From the NCBI GenBank assembly GCA_903913215.1, contig CAIWKE010000025.1, positions 1-43,445 on the forward strand: DNA of 43,445 bases, read 5' to 3'. Shown one piece after another: positions 16,568-23,892 of this stretch. The position numbers and the translations under genes were made by a program. The notes below the pieces were generated by a model. That model was not told where the DNA came from. It worked only from the letters and a program-made list of their open reading frames with translations, and did no database searches. The first letter of the stretch is position 1, and every line of letters begins with the position of its first letter. This DNA comes from an uncultured Holophagaceae bacterium. Its GTDB lineage: Bacteria > Acidobacteriota > Holophagae > Holophagales > Holophagaceae.

Positions 16568-17926
16568 ATGTCCAAGCTGGTCCGCATCGCCAATGGCCAA
16601 GGCTTCTGGGGCGACAGCATTGACGCGCCGGTGCGCCTGGTGGAAGCCGGAGGCATCGACTACCTCACGCTGGATTACCTGGCGGAGGTGACCCTCTCCA
16701 TCATGCAGAAGCAGCGGCGCAAGAACCCCAAGCTGGGCTATGCCACGGATTTTGTGGACCTCATGCGGCGAGTGCTGCCCCTGCTCAAGGAGAAGGGCAT
16801 TCGCGTGGTGGCCAATGCCGGGGGCGTGAACCCCGAGGCCTGCCGCAGCGCCGTCCTGGCCGTGGCCCGGGAGCTGGGTGTGCAAGACCTGAAGATCGCC
16901 ACCGTGACGGGCGATGATGTGCTGGCCCGGCTGCCGGAGTTCCAGGCCGCGGGCCTGAAGCTGGCCAACATGGACACGGGCGAGGGCCTCTTCGACGCAC
17001 CCAGGGAGATCCTCAGCGCCAATGTCTACCTGCAGACCCAGGCCATGGTGGAGGCCCTGGACACCGGTGCGGACATCGTCCTGACGGGGCGCTGCACGGA
17101 CCCGGGCCTTACGCTGGCCCCCCTCATCCACGAGTTCCGCTGGGACGCGGAGGACTGGGATCGCCTGGCAGCGGGCACCATCGCGGGCCACATCCTGGAG
17201 TGCGGGGCCCAGTGCACCGGCGGCAACTTCAGCCGCTGGTGGGAAGTGCCCGAGCTCTGGAAGGTGGGCTACCCCATCGCCGAGTGCAGTGAGGACGGCA
17301 CTTTCGTCATCACCAAACATGCGGGCACGGGCGGCCTGGTCAGCGTTGACACGGTCAGCGAGCAGCTGGTCTACGAGATGGGCGACCCGCAGAACTACCT
17401 CACGCCCGATGTCGTGGCGGACTTCACCTCCGTCCGCCTGGAGCAGGCGGGCCCGGACCGGGTGCGGGTATGGGGCATCCAGGGCCGGCCCCGCACCCCG
17501 TTCCTCAAGGTGAGCGGCGCCTACCTCAAGGGCCACAAGGCCACGGGCCAGCTGGTCATCAGCGGGCCCCGGGCCTTGGAGAAGGCCCGACTCTGCGCGG
17601 ACATCGTCTGGCAGCGACTGAAGGCGGCGGGCTTCGAATACGAGCACACGGACGCTGAATACCTCGGGTCCAGCACGGTCCATGCAGGCATCGCCCCGGC
17701 ACCGGAAGATCCAGCCGAGATCGTGCTGCGGCTCAGCGTGAAGGATGGGGACCGCGCCAAAGTGGAACGCTTCGGCCGGGAACTGGCCCCCCTGGTCACG
17801 GCCGGCCCGGCGGGGGTCACAGGCTTTGCCGGGGGCCGACCCAAAGCGCAGGAAATTGTGGCCTACTGGCCCGCCCTGCTGCCCCGGGAGTGGGTCCACT
17901 GGCAGGTGAGTACCGAAGTGAGTTGA
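16568..17926 (+). CDS. AtuA-like acyclic terpene utilization family protein (DUF1446)
   Basis: 452 residues spanning the DUF1446/AtuA domain. Hallmarks are VRIANGQGFWGDSIDAPVRL at the start, GIDYLTLDYLAEVTLSIM, VVANAGGVNPEACR, ANVYLQTQAMVEALDTGADI, LTGRCTDPGLTLAPLIHEF and LECGAQCTGGNFS. Family members occur in the citronellol/geraniol degradation gene set and elsewhere, but their biochemistry is not settled. Here none of the partner genes (geranyl-CoA carboxylase, AtuC/F) is present, so terpene degradation should not be assumed. Start ATG 16568 begins at the conserved N-terminus. Confidence 0.88.
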   Translation: MSKLVRIANGQGFWGDSIDAPVRLVEAGGIDYLTLDYLAEVTLSIMQKQRRKNPKLGYATDFVDLMRRVLPLLKEKGIRVVANAGGVNPEACRSAVLAVARELGVQDLKIATVTGDDVLARLPEFQAAGLKLANMDTGEGLFDAPREILSANVYLQTQAMVEALDTGADIVLTGRCTDPGLTLAPLIHEFRWDAEDWDRLAAGTIAGHILECGAQCTGGNFSRWWEVPELWKVGYPIAECSEDGTFVITKHAGTGGLVSVDTVSEQLVYEMGDPQNYLTPDVVADFTSVRLEQAGPDRVRVWGIQGRPRTPFLKVSGAYLKGHKATGQLVISGPRALEKARLCADIVWQRLKAAGFEYEHTDAEYLGSSTVHAGIAPAPEDPAEIVLRLSVKDGDRAKVERFGRELAPLVTAGPAGVTGFAGGRPKAQEIVAYWPALLPREWVHWQVSTEVS

Positions 17927-18035
17927 GGCTCAACCGGCTATCCCATCACCGGGTCCAAACCATGCAACCATCCAGCACCCTTGCGTGAGCCTGTCCATTC
18001 CCCCACCCTTGTCTGCACAGTCACTCGGAGCCCCC

Positions 18036-19232
18036 ATGCGTCCAACCTTTCGCACCCTCACCCAGTCCCTCCTCGGCGCGCTGGTCATGGCCGTCCTGGT
18101 CGGCTGCTACCACCATGACCACGACTACAGCCGCGGCCCCGTCTCCAGCTACTACGTGAACGCCATCGCTGTGGCCGACCTCGATGCCAACGGCTTCCCG
18201 GACATCCTGGGCCTGGTCTCACTGGAGACCGACGGCGTCTCCCAGCCAAGCTACGTATCCACCCGCCTCCAGAGCAGCGCCGGAAGCTTCCAGCTGCCCG
18301 TGCGCTTCGGTGTGGGACGGGGCCCCGCCAACCTTCTGGTGGCCGATGTGAACGGCGATGGCCGCCCGGACCTGGTGGTGCCCAATGCCGATGACCAGAC
18401 TGTCACCGTGCGGCTGGCGGATCCCGCCAAGCCTGGGTATTTCCTTCCGGCCATCACCCTGGCCACCCCCGGCCGTACGCCCCTGGACGTGGCCGTGGGT
18501 GACCTGATCGGTAGCGGACGCATGGACATCGCCGTGGCCGCCAGCGGGGCCAACAATGTAATGGTCTTCACCCAGACCGCCACGGGCACCTTCAACGCCC
18601 CGGTCACCTATGCCGTGGGTGGGGATCCCCAGGCCCTCGTCCTAGCGGACCTGGATGGCAACGGCCGGAAGGACATCGCCGTGGCCACCACCGCCAACAC
18701 CATTTCGGTGCTGCTCCAGACCGGGGCCGGGGTCTTCGCCCCCGCCGTGGACTACGTCACCGGCGTGCAGCCCGTAGCCATCAAGGCCGTGGACCTCAAC
18801 GGCGACGGCAAGCTGGACCTGCTCACAGCCAACTATGGGGCCGCCACCACCCCAGGCACCCAGGGCCTCAGCGTGCTGCTGCAGGTGAGCGCCGGCACCT
18901 TCGCCGCCCCCGTGACCTACACCACTGCCTACCGCCCCAGCGGCCTGGCCGTGGGGGACCTCAACGGCGATGGCCGCCCGGACGTGGCCGTGGCCTGCCA
19001 GGGCCTGCCCGGCGACCCCGGCGCCGTCTCCGTCTTCCTCCAGAGCGCCACCACCCCTGGCCTGCTCATGGCAGCGGTGAACTACCCCGGTGTCTCAGGC
19101 CCGATGGGCGTGGCCATCGCCGACATGGATGGAGATGGCCACCCGGACCTGGTCCTGGCCGACGGCGACATTGTGGTGCGCTTCAACAACGGCGCGGGAA
19201 CCTTTGGGACGCCGAATTTCTTCTACAACTGA
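18036..19232 (+). CDS. FG-GAP/VCBS repeat lipoprotein
   Basis: 398 residues. The N-terminus has a signal peptide (SLLGALVMAVLVGC) with lipobox L-V-G-C and Cys24 as the likely lipid attachment site, followed by a histidine/aspartate-rich HHDHDY. Six or more FG-GAP units with calcium-type loops follow: DLDANGFPDI, DVNGDGRPDL, DLDGNGRKDI, DLNGDGKLDL, DLNGDGRPDV and DMDGDGHPDL. Together they should fold into a beta-propeller. Exported FG-GAP proteins serve in surface binding or as scaffolds; the ligand is unknown. ATG 18036, after CGGAG, is preferred over the upstream ATG at 17985 because it places the signal peptide correctly. Confidence 0.85.
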   Translation: MRPTFRTLTQSLLGALVMAVLVGCYHHDHDYSRGPVSSYYVNAIAVADLDANGFPDILGLVSLETDGVSQPSYVSTRLQSSAGSFQLPVRFGVGRGPANLLVADVNGDGRPDLVVPNADDQTVTVRLADPAKPGYFLPAITLATPGRTPLDVAVGDLIGSGRMDIAVAASGANNVMVFTQTATGTFNAPVTYAVGGDPQALVLADLDGNGRKDIAVATTANTISVLLQTGAGVFAPAVDYVTGVQPVAIKAVDLNGDGKLDLLTANYGAATTPGTQGLSVLLQVSAGTFAAPVTYTTAYRPSGLAVGDLNGDGRPDVAVACQGLPGDPGAVSVFLQSATTPGLLMAAVNYPGVSGPMGVAIADMDGDGHPDLVLADGDIVVRFNNGAGTFGTPNFFYN

Positions 19233-19291
19233 TGCTCTGGCCTCGGTTCCCGCGGCCAGAGCTAGGTTTTATCTCCTATCAAGGCGGTTCC

Positions 19292-20248
19292 ATGCGGGAT
19301 TTCCAGGACCACGTAAATGACCGGGGCCATCTGGCCGTGGGCCATGGCCATGAACTGTATTGGGAGGACTGGGGCAACACCAAGGGGGCCGTGGTCCTCT
19401 GCCAGCACGGTGGACCAGGTGCTGCGTTCAATGCTTCGTTCAAGCAGATCTTCGACCCTGAGGTGCACCGGGTCATTTTCTGGGATCAGCGAGGCTGCGG
19501 GCAGAGCAGGCCCTTTGCCTCAACCGCCCACAACACCACGGACGATCTAGTCCGTGACATGGAAGCACTTCGAGAGACCTTCCGCCTGGAGGAGATGTAC
19601 CTCGCCGGGGGTTCCTGGGGCTCGACGCTGAGCCTCATCTACGCCATCCGGCATCCGCAACGGGTGCAGGGAATGCTGCTTTGGAGCCTCTACACCGTCA
19701 CGCCGTTTGAGAACGACTGGGTGAATGCCGCCGAGCATACGGTGGCGCCCCATTTCCCTGGGGAGTGGCAGCGGTTCATCGAGCTTGTTCCCGAAGATCG
19801 GCGCGGGAGTGGCGATGGCGTCATGAGCTACTATGCCGAGCAGATGCGGTCCAGCGACCCCACCATTGCCCGGCGCTATGCCCTGGAGTGGACCCTCTGG
19901 GAATACGTCCTCTGCCTGCACAACTACAATCCGGTCGAAACCGAAAGGGAAGTGAGTGAAGACCCCACGACGCTTTCGGTAGCCTTACTCGAAACACATT
20001 ATTTCCAGAATGGCTGCTTCATCCCTGATGGATACATCTGGAACAACCTCGACGCCATCCGCGAAATCCGCACCAGGATCGTACAAGGCCGCTTCGACAT
20101 GTGCACGCCAGCCATCACCGCCTGGCGTTTCGCCGAAGCCTACGGTCCTCGGTTAACCCTTGAGATGGTGAACTCCGTTCACTTGCGCACGGACCCACCC
20201 ATGATGGTCGAGCTCCAGAGACAAGCCAGGACCATGACCTCCCCATAG
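19292..20248 (+). CDS. pip: Proline iminopeptidase-like alpha/beta hydrolase
   Basis: 318 residues. It shows QHGGPGAAF (oxyanion loop, 38-46), IFWDQRGCGQSRPFA, nucleophile elbow GGSWGS (Ser108), HPQRVQGMLL, VQGRFDMCTPA (Asp269) and SVHLRTDPP (His297). This matches family S33 prolyl iminopeptidases, which release N-terminal proline from small peptides in the cytoplasm. The segment between residues 140 and 240 fits the helical cap. The ATG follows AAGGCGG. It stands alone between the lipoprotein and a bidirectional terminator-like hairpin. Another alpha/beta hydrolase specificity is possible, but GGSWGS and DQRGCGQS are typical of Pip. Confidence 0.85.
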   Translation: MRDFQDHVNDRGHLAVGHGHELYWEDWGNTKGAVVLCQHGGPGAAFNASFKQIFDPEVHRVIFWDQRGCGQSRPFASTAHNTTDDLVRDMEALRETFRLEEMYLAGGSWGSTLSLIYAIRHPQRVQGMLLWSLYTVTPFENDWVNAAEHTVAPHFPGEWQRFIELVPEDRRGSGDGVMSYYAEQMRSSDPTIARRYALEWTLWEYVLCLHNYNPVETEREVSEDPTTLSVALLETHYFQNGCFIPDGYIWNNLDAIREIRTRIVQGRFDMCTPAITAWRFAEAYGPRLTLEMVNSVHLRTDPPMMVELQRQARTMTSP

Positions 20249-20266
20249 GTTCTCTCCAACTAACTC

Positions 20267-20287
20267 AGGCCCCGGTGTCCGGGGCCT
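20267..20287. terminator. Hairpin between convergent pip and hsp20
   Basis: AGGCCCCGG, a TGT loop and CCGGGGCCT form a perfect 9-bp stem in the gap between two converging genes. There is no T tract on either side, so it is not a textbook intrinsic terminator, but position and symmetry suit termination for both strands. Confidence 0.6.
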
Positions 20288-20311
20288 AAGCAGGTGGGAA
20301 GCGACCGGAGG

Positions 20312-20773
20312 TCACCCAAGGCTGACATTGATCTTGCGGGGCCTGACCTCGGGGCGCTTGGGCACCATGAGGGTCAGGACGCCGTTCCGGAGTTCAGCCA
20401 CCACCTTTTCTCCCTCCACATCCTCGGGGAGGGTGAAGGTGCGGCTGAAGCGGCCGTGGCTGCGCTCGGCCAGATGGATGCGCTCACCATCCTTGAGGGT
20501 CTCCTCCTCGCGCTTGCCGGCCACGCTGAGGCGGTTGCCTTCGAGGCTGATCTCCAGGTCCGCCTCGAGGATGCCGGGCAGGTCCACCCGGAACTGGTAG
20601 GAATCGGGGGTTTCCTTCACGTCAAAGCTGGGCATGAAGGCCGCCATGGGCGCGCCGAGCTCGTAGTCCCGGAGCGGATCCCAGCGCAGGAAGTCGCGCA
20701 TGAGGCGGAAGGGTTCCAGGCTGGCCGCCGTGGCAGGCAGGGCCTGGGGGGTGCGGGTGCGAAGGATGGTCAT
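20312..20773 (-). CDS. Small heat shock protein, Hsp20/alpha-crystallin family
   Basis: 153 residues. The alpha-crystallin domain runs from about residue 48 to 145: FDVKETPDSYQFRVDLPGI, LEISLEGNRLSVAGKREEE, HGRFSRTFTLPEDV and ELRNGVLTLMVPKR. It ends in PRKINVSLG, with an I-N-V tail like the I-x-I/V motif used for oligomer assembly. It holds unfolded proteins in a refoldable state. The ATG follows AGGAGG. The gene is divergent from the HtrA-type protease and has its own strong promoter, so the pair forms a proteostasis locus. Confidence 0.95.
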   Translation of the reverse strand: MTILRTRTPQALPATAASLEPFRLMRDFLRWDPLRDYELGAPMAAFMPSFDVKETPDSYQFRVDLPGILEADLEISLEGNRLSVAGKREEETLKDGERIHLAERSHGRFSRTFTLPEDVEGEKVVAELRNGVLTLMVPKRPEVRPRKINVSLG

Positions 20774-20832
20774 GGGGTCCTCCTGGGAAAGGGAATCCTG
20801 GCCAACGAGCCATGATTCGGTTTTCGAATAAA

Positions 20833-20860
20833 ATCTTAGTGTTAGTTAGTCATGTGTCAA
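20833..20860 (-). promoter_or_regulatory. Sigma70-type promoter of hsp20
   Basis: On the minus strand, TTGACA (20860-20855), a 16-base spacer and TAAGAT (20838-20833) lie 60 bases before the hsp20 start. The -35 is perfect and the -10 matches 4 of 6. The surrounding DNA is AT-rich. No CIRCE (TTAGCACTC-type) element was seen. Confidence 0.7.
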
Positions 20861-20902
20861 CCCCACTCTTAAAAATTCTTTTAATGCCATGAATGACTCA
20901 AC

Positions 20903-20930
20903 TTGACATTGGCTTTGCCATGACTAGAGT
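20903..20930 (+). promoter_or_regulatory. Sigma70-type promoter of the HtrA-type protease gene
   Basis: TTGACA (20903-20908), a 16-base spacer and TAGAGT (20925-20930) end 19 bases before ATG 20950. The layout mirrors the divergent hsp20 promoter. A TGCCATGA sequence is repeated at 20885-20892 and 20917-20924, flanking the -35. Confidence 0.65.
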
Positions 20931-20949
20931 TGGTCCAAAGGGAGGTTTC

Positions 20950-22044
20950 ATGCGTCGGAGCGCCCTGATTCTCGGTCTCGCCGCAGCCGTCCTGGCCGGG
21001 TGGTGCGGTCATGCCCTCACCCCAGGCGGCCCCGCCCGGCCCCGGGCCGTGGAGCCCCGGGGTACCCTGCCCGAGTGGGAGCAGGTCTCCATCCGCCGCT
21101 TCAAGGACGCGGCCCCCAGCGTGGTCTACATCACCACCACCGAGGAACGCAGCCGGGACTTCTTCGGCTTCGACGTGGTGGAGGTGCCCGCGGGCTCGGG
21201 CACGGGCTTCATCTGGGACGAGCAGGGCCGCGTGGTGACGAACTTCCACGTCATCCAGGGCGCCGCCCGGGCGACCATCACCTTGGCGGACGGCAGCCGC
21301 CACGAGGCCACCCACGTGGGCAGCGCCCCGGACCAGGACCTGGCGGTGCTCCAGATGGCCAAGACCCCGCCCAAGCTGCGGCCTATCCCCCTGGGCAGCA
21401 GCGCGGACCTGCAGGTGGGCCAGGCAGTGCTGGCCATCGGCAATCCCTTCGGCCTGGACCAGACCCTCACCACGGGGGTGGTCTCCGCGCTGGGCCGGGA
21501 GATCCAGAGCGTGACCCGGCGCCGCATCTCCGGCGTGATCCAGACGGACGCCGCCATCAACCCCGGCAACAGCGGCGGGCCCCTGCTGGACAGCGCCGGG
21601 CGCCTCATCGGCGTGAACACGGCCATCCAGAGCCCCAGCGGGGCCAGCGCGGGCATCGGCTTCGCCGTGCCCGTGGACACCGTGAACCGCGTGGTGCCCC
21701 AGCTCATCGCCCGGGGCAAGCTGGAGCGCCCGGACCTGGGCTTCGAGCCCCTGGCCCCGCGCCTGGTGGAGCGGGCCTTCGGTCCCCAGCAGGGCGTCAT
21801 GGTCGGCAAAGTCACCCGGGGCAGCGCAGCTGCCCGGGCCGGCCTCCAGGGCGTCCTGGTGCAGGGCCGCCAGGTGGCGGCCGGGGACCTCATCCAAGCC
21901 GTGAATGGCCGCGCTGTGGCGGACTGGGACAGCCTCCTCGACGCCGTCGAGGCCCTGCCCATCGGCAGCAGCGCCACCCTCGACATCAACCGCGAGGGAA
22001 AGAAGCTACGCCTGCAGATCCGACTGGAGGCCGGGCGGGACTAA
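20950..22044 (+). CDS. htrA: HtrA/DegP-family periplasmic serine protease with one PDZ domain
   Basis: 364 residues. It has an N-terminal signal or anchor helix (RRSALILGLAAAVLAGWCG) followed by a proline-rich linker. The trypsin-like domain carries His100 (VVTNFHVIQG), Asp130 (DQDLAVLQM) and Ser208 (INPGNSGGPLLD). A single PDZ domain covers the last 100 residues (GVMVGKVTRGSAAARAGLQG, AGDLIQAVNGRAVADWDSLL). One PDZ domain and the short length resemble DegS/HhoA more than two-PDZ DegP. It degrades or monitors misfolded envelope proteins. ATG 20950 after GGGAGG is chosen because the promoter lies inside the longer possible frame from 20893. It converges on hydA with a 9-base gap. Confidence 0.92.
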   Translation: MRRSALILGLAAAVLAGWCGHALTPGGPARPRAVEPRGTLPEWEQVSIRRFKDAAPSVVYITTTEERSRDFFGFDVVEVPAGSGTGFIWDEQGRVVTNFHVIQGAARATITLADGSRHEATHVGSAPDQDLAVLQMAKTPPKLRPIPLGSSADLQVGQAVLAIGNPFGLDQTLTTGVVSALGREIQSVTRRRISGVIQTDAAINPGNSGGPLLDSAGRLIGVNTAIQSPSGASAGIGFAVPVDTVNRVVPQLIARGKLERPDLGFEPLAPRLVERAFGPQQGVMVGKVTRGSAAARAGLQGVLVQGRQVAAGDLIQAVNGRAVADWDSLLDAVEALPIGSSATLDINREGKKLRLQIRLEAGRD

Positions 22045-22053
22045 TGCCCGAGC

Positions 22054-23892
22054 TCAGTGGTGCATGCCCCTCGCGTGGTAGTGGGTGTGCAGCAGGTGGT
22101 GGGACTTCTCGCTGAGGGGGGCACCCAGGAAGGCGCTGTAGAGGGCCGCCATGGCGGGGTTCTCGTGGGACATGCGCACGGGCTTGCCCTCGTCCTCGGC
22201 AAAGATGGCCTTCATGCGCTCGCGCCGAACATCGTTGGTCGTGAAGCGGGGCTGGCCGCCCCCGCCGATGCAGCCTCCGGGACAGGCCATCACCTCGATG
22301 AAGTGGTAGCTCTTCTCTCCAGACCGGACCTGCTCCATCAGCCTTTCGGCATTGGCCAGGCCACTGGCCACGGCCACCCGCAGGGTCTGGCCCGCCAGGA
22401 AGGACCACTCGGGCACGGCTGTGGGGATGGTGATGGCCATCTCCTTGACCCCCTCCAGCCCTGCGATGGGCCCCACATGCAGCTGCTCAAAGGGGAAGGG
22501 CTGGCCCGTCACCAGGCACCATACCGTGCGCAGGGCGGCCTCCATGACCCCGCCGGTGTTGGCGAAGATGTCCGCAGCCCCGGAGCTGGCGCCCATGGGC
22601 TGGTCCATGGCCTCGTCGGGCAGGGCCACGAAGTCCAGTCCCGACTGGGTGATCATCCGCCCCAGCTCCCGGGTGGTGAGCACCGCGTCCACATCCTGGA
22701 AACCGCTGGCGTTCATCTCCGGCCGCTGGGCCTCGAATTTCTTGGCGGTGCAGGGCATGACGGAGACCACGTAGAGGTCCTCTGGCGGCCAGCCCATGGT
22801 CTCGGCGAAGTAGGTCTTGGCCAGGGCGCCGAACATCTGCTGGGGGGACTTGGCGGTCGAGAGGTTCGGCAGCAGCTCCTCGTGGTAGTGCTCCGCGAAC
22901 TTGACCCAGCCGGGACAACAGCTGGTGTACTGGGGCAGCGCCGCGGGCTTCTGCTCCAACAGGGCGGCCTTGAGCCGCATGAGCAGCTCGCTGCCTTCCT
23001 CCAGGATGGTGAGGTCCGCCGTGAAGTTGGTATCGAAGACCCGCTCGAAGCCCAGGCGACGCAGGGCGGCGACCATCTTGCCCGTGACCCGGCTGCCCGG
23101 GGGCATGCCGAAGCACTCACCGAGGCCAGCTCGGATGGCTGGCGCCGTCTGCACAATGACGTGCTTGGTGGGGTCCGCCAGGGCGGCCCAGACTCGCTCG
23201 ATGTGGTCCTTTTCGGTGATGGCCGCCGTGGGGCAGACCGCCACACACTGGCCGCACTGCACACAGGCCACGCGATCCAGGTTCTGGCCGAAGGCCGGGG
23301 CCGCCACGCACTCGAAGCCGCGGTCCTGGGCCCAGAGGGCGCCCGTGGCCTGGATGTCGCTGCAGACCGTGATGCAGCGGCGACACATGATGCACTTGGC
23401 CGAGTCGCGGTCCAGGGCCGGGGTGCTCTGGTCGATGATCCGGTGGTGCTTGGCCCCCACGAAGTGCAGTTCGCGGATATCGAGATCCCGGGCCTCGGCC
23501 AGGAACTCACAGTCGTGGGACCGCGCGCAGGTCTGGCAGTCGCCCTCATGGTCCGAGAGCAGGAGCTCCATGACCGTGCGCCGGGCCGCGCGCACTTTGG
23601 GCGTGGCCGTGCGGATCTTCAGGCCTTCGGAGACCGGCATGGAACAGGAGGCCTGCAGCGCCTTGGCGCCCTCCACCTCCACCAGACAGACGCGGCAGCC
23701 ACCCACCACGTGGACCCCCTCCAGGTAGCAGAGGGACGGGATGCGGATGCCAGCCTGGCGGGCCGCGTTGAGCACCGAGGTGCCTTCGGGCACCACCACC
23801 TGGCACTGATCAATGGTGAGCTTGACCATGGTGGTCGCGGGGTCATGGGTCGGGTGGGATGCCGAGGTTGGATGAACGGTAGTGGGTTGCAT
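22054..23892 (-). CDS. hydA: [FeFe] hydrogenase catalytic subunit HydA (HndD type)
   Basis: 612 residues. N-terminal [2Fe-2S] domain: Cys55, Cys66, Cys69, Cys83. His-ligated [4Fe-4S]: His115, Cys119, Cys122, Cys128. Two ferredoxin clusters: Cys167-170-173-177 and Cys210-213-216-220. H-cluster motifs: TSCCPGWVKFAE (Cys325 as proton relay, Cys326 as ligand), MPCTAKKFEAQRPE (Cys381) and MACPGGCIGGGGQP (Cys537, Cys541). All H-cluster ligands are present, so it should evolve or take up H2. The small-subunit-like C-terminus ends in SEKSHHLLHTHYHARG. ATG 23892 overlaps the hydB stop by one base and follows GGAGG. The maturases HydE, HydF and HydG are not in the window. Confidence 0.96.
   Translation of the reverse strand: MQPTTVHPTSASHPTHDPATTMVKLTIDQCQVVVPEGTSVLNAARQAGIRIPSLCYLEGVHVVGGCRVCLVEVEGAKALQASCSMPVSEGLKIRTATPKVRAARRTVMELLLSDHEGDCQTCARSHDCEFLAEARDLDIRELHFVGAKHHRIIDQSTPALDRDSAKCIMCRRCITVCSDIQATGALWAQDRGFECVAAPAFGQNLDRVACVQCGQCVAVCPTAAITEKDHIERVWAALADPTKHVIVQTAPAIRAGLGECFGMPPGSRVTGKMVAALRRLGFERVFDTNFTADLTILEEGSELLMRLKAALLEQKPAALPQYTSCCPGWVKFAEHYHEELLPNLSTAKSPQQMFGALAKTYFAETMGWPPEDLYVVSVMPCTAKKFEAQRPEMNASGFQDVDAVLTTRELGRMITQSGLDFVALPDEAMDQPMGASSGAADIFANTGGVMEAALRTVWCLVTGQPFPFEQLHVGPIAGLEGVKEMAITIPTAVPEWSFLAGQTLRVAVASGLANAERLMEQVRSGEKSYHFIEVMACPGGCIGGGGQPRFTTNDVRRERMKAIFAEDEGKPVRMSHENPAMAALYSAFLGAPLSEKSHHLLHTHYHARGMHH

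Noticed and set aside
15836-17899. A 687-codon open frame on the minus strand opposite the Yip1 and AtuA-like genes
   Set aside because: Composition is typical of an antisense shadow, and it runs through two well-supported plus-strand genes.
20774-20892. CIRCE/HrcA operator before hsp20
   Set aside because: The CACTCTTAAAAATTC stretch lacks the TTAGCACTC-N9-GAGTGCTAA pairing.
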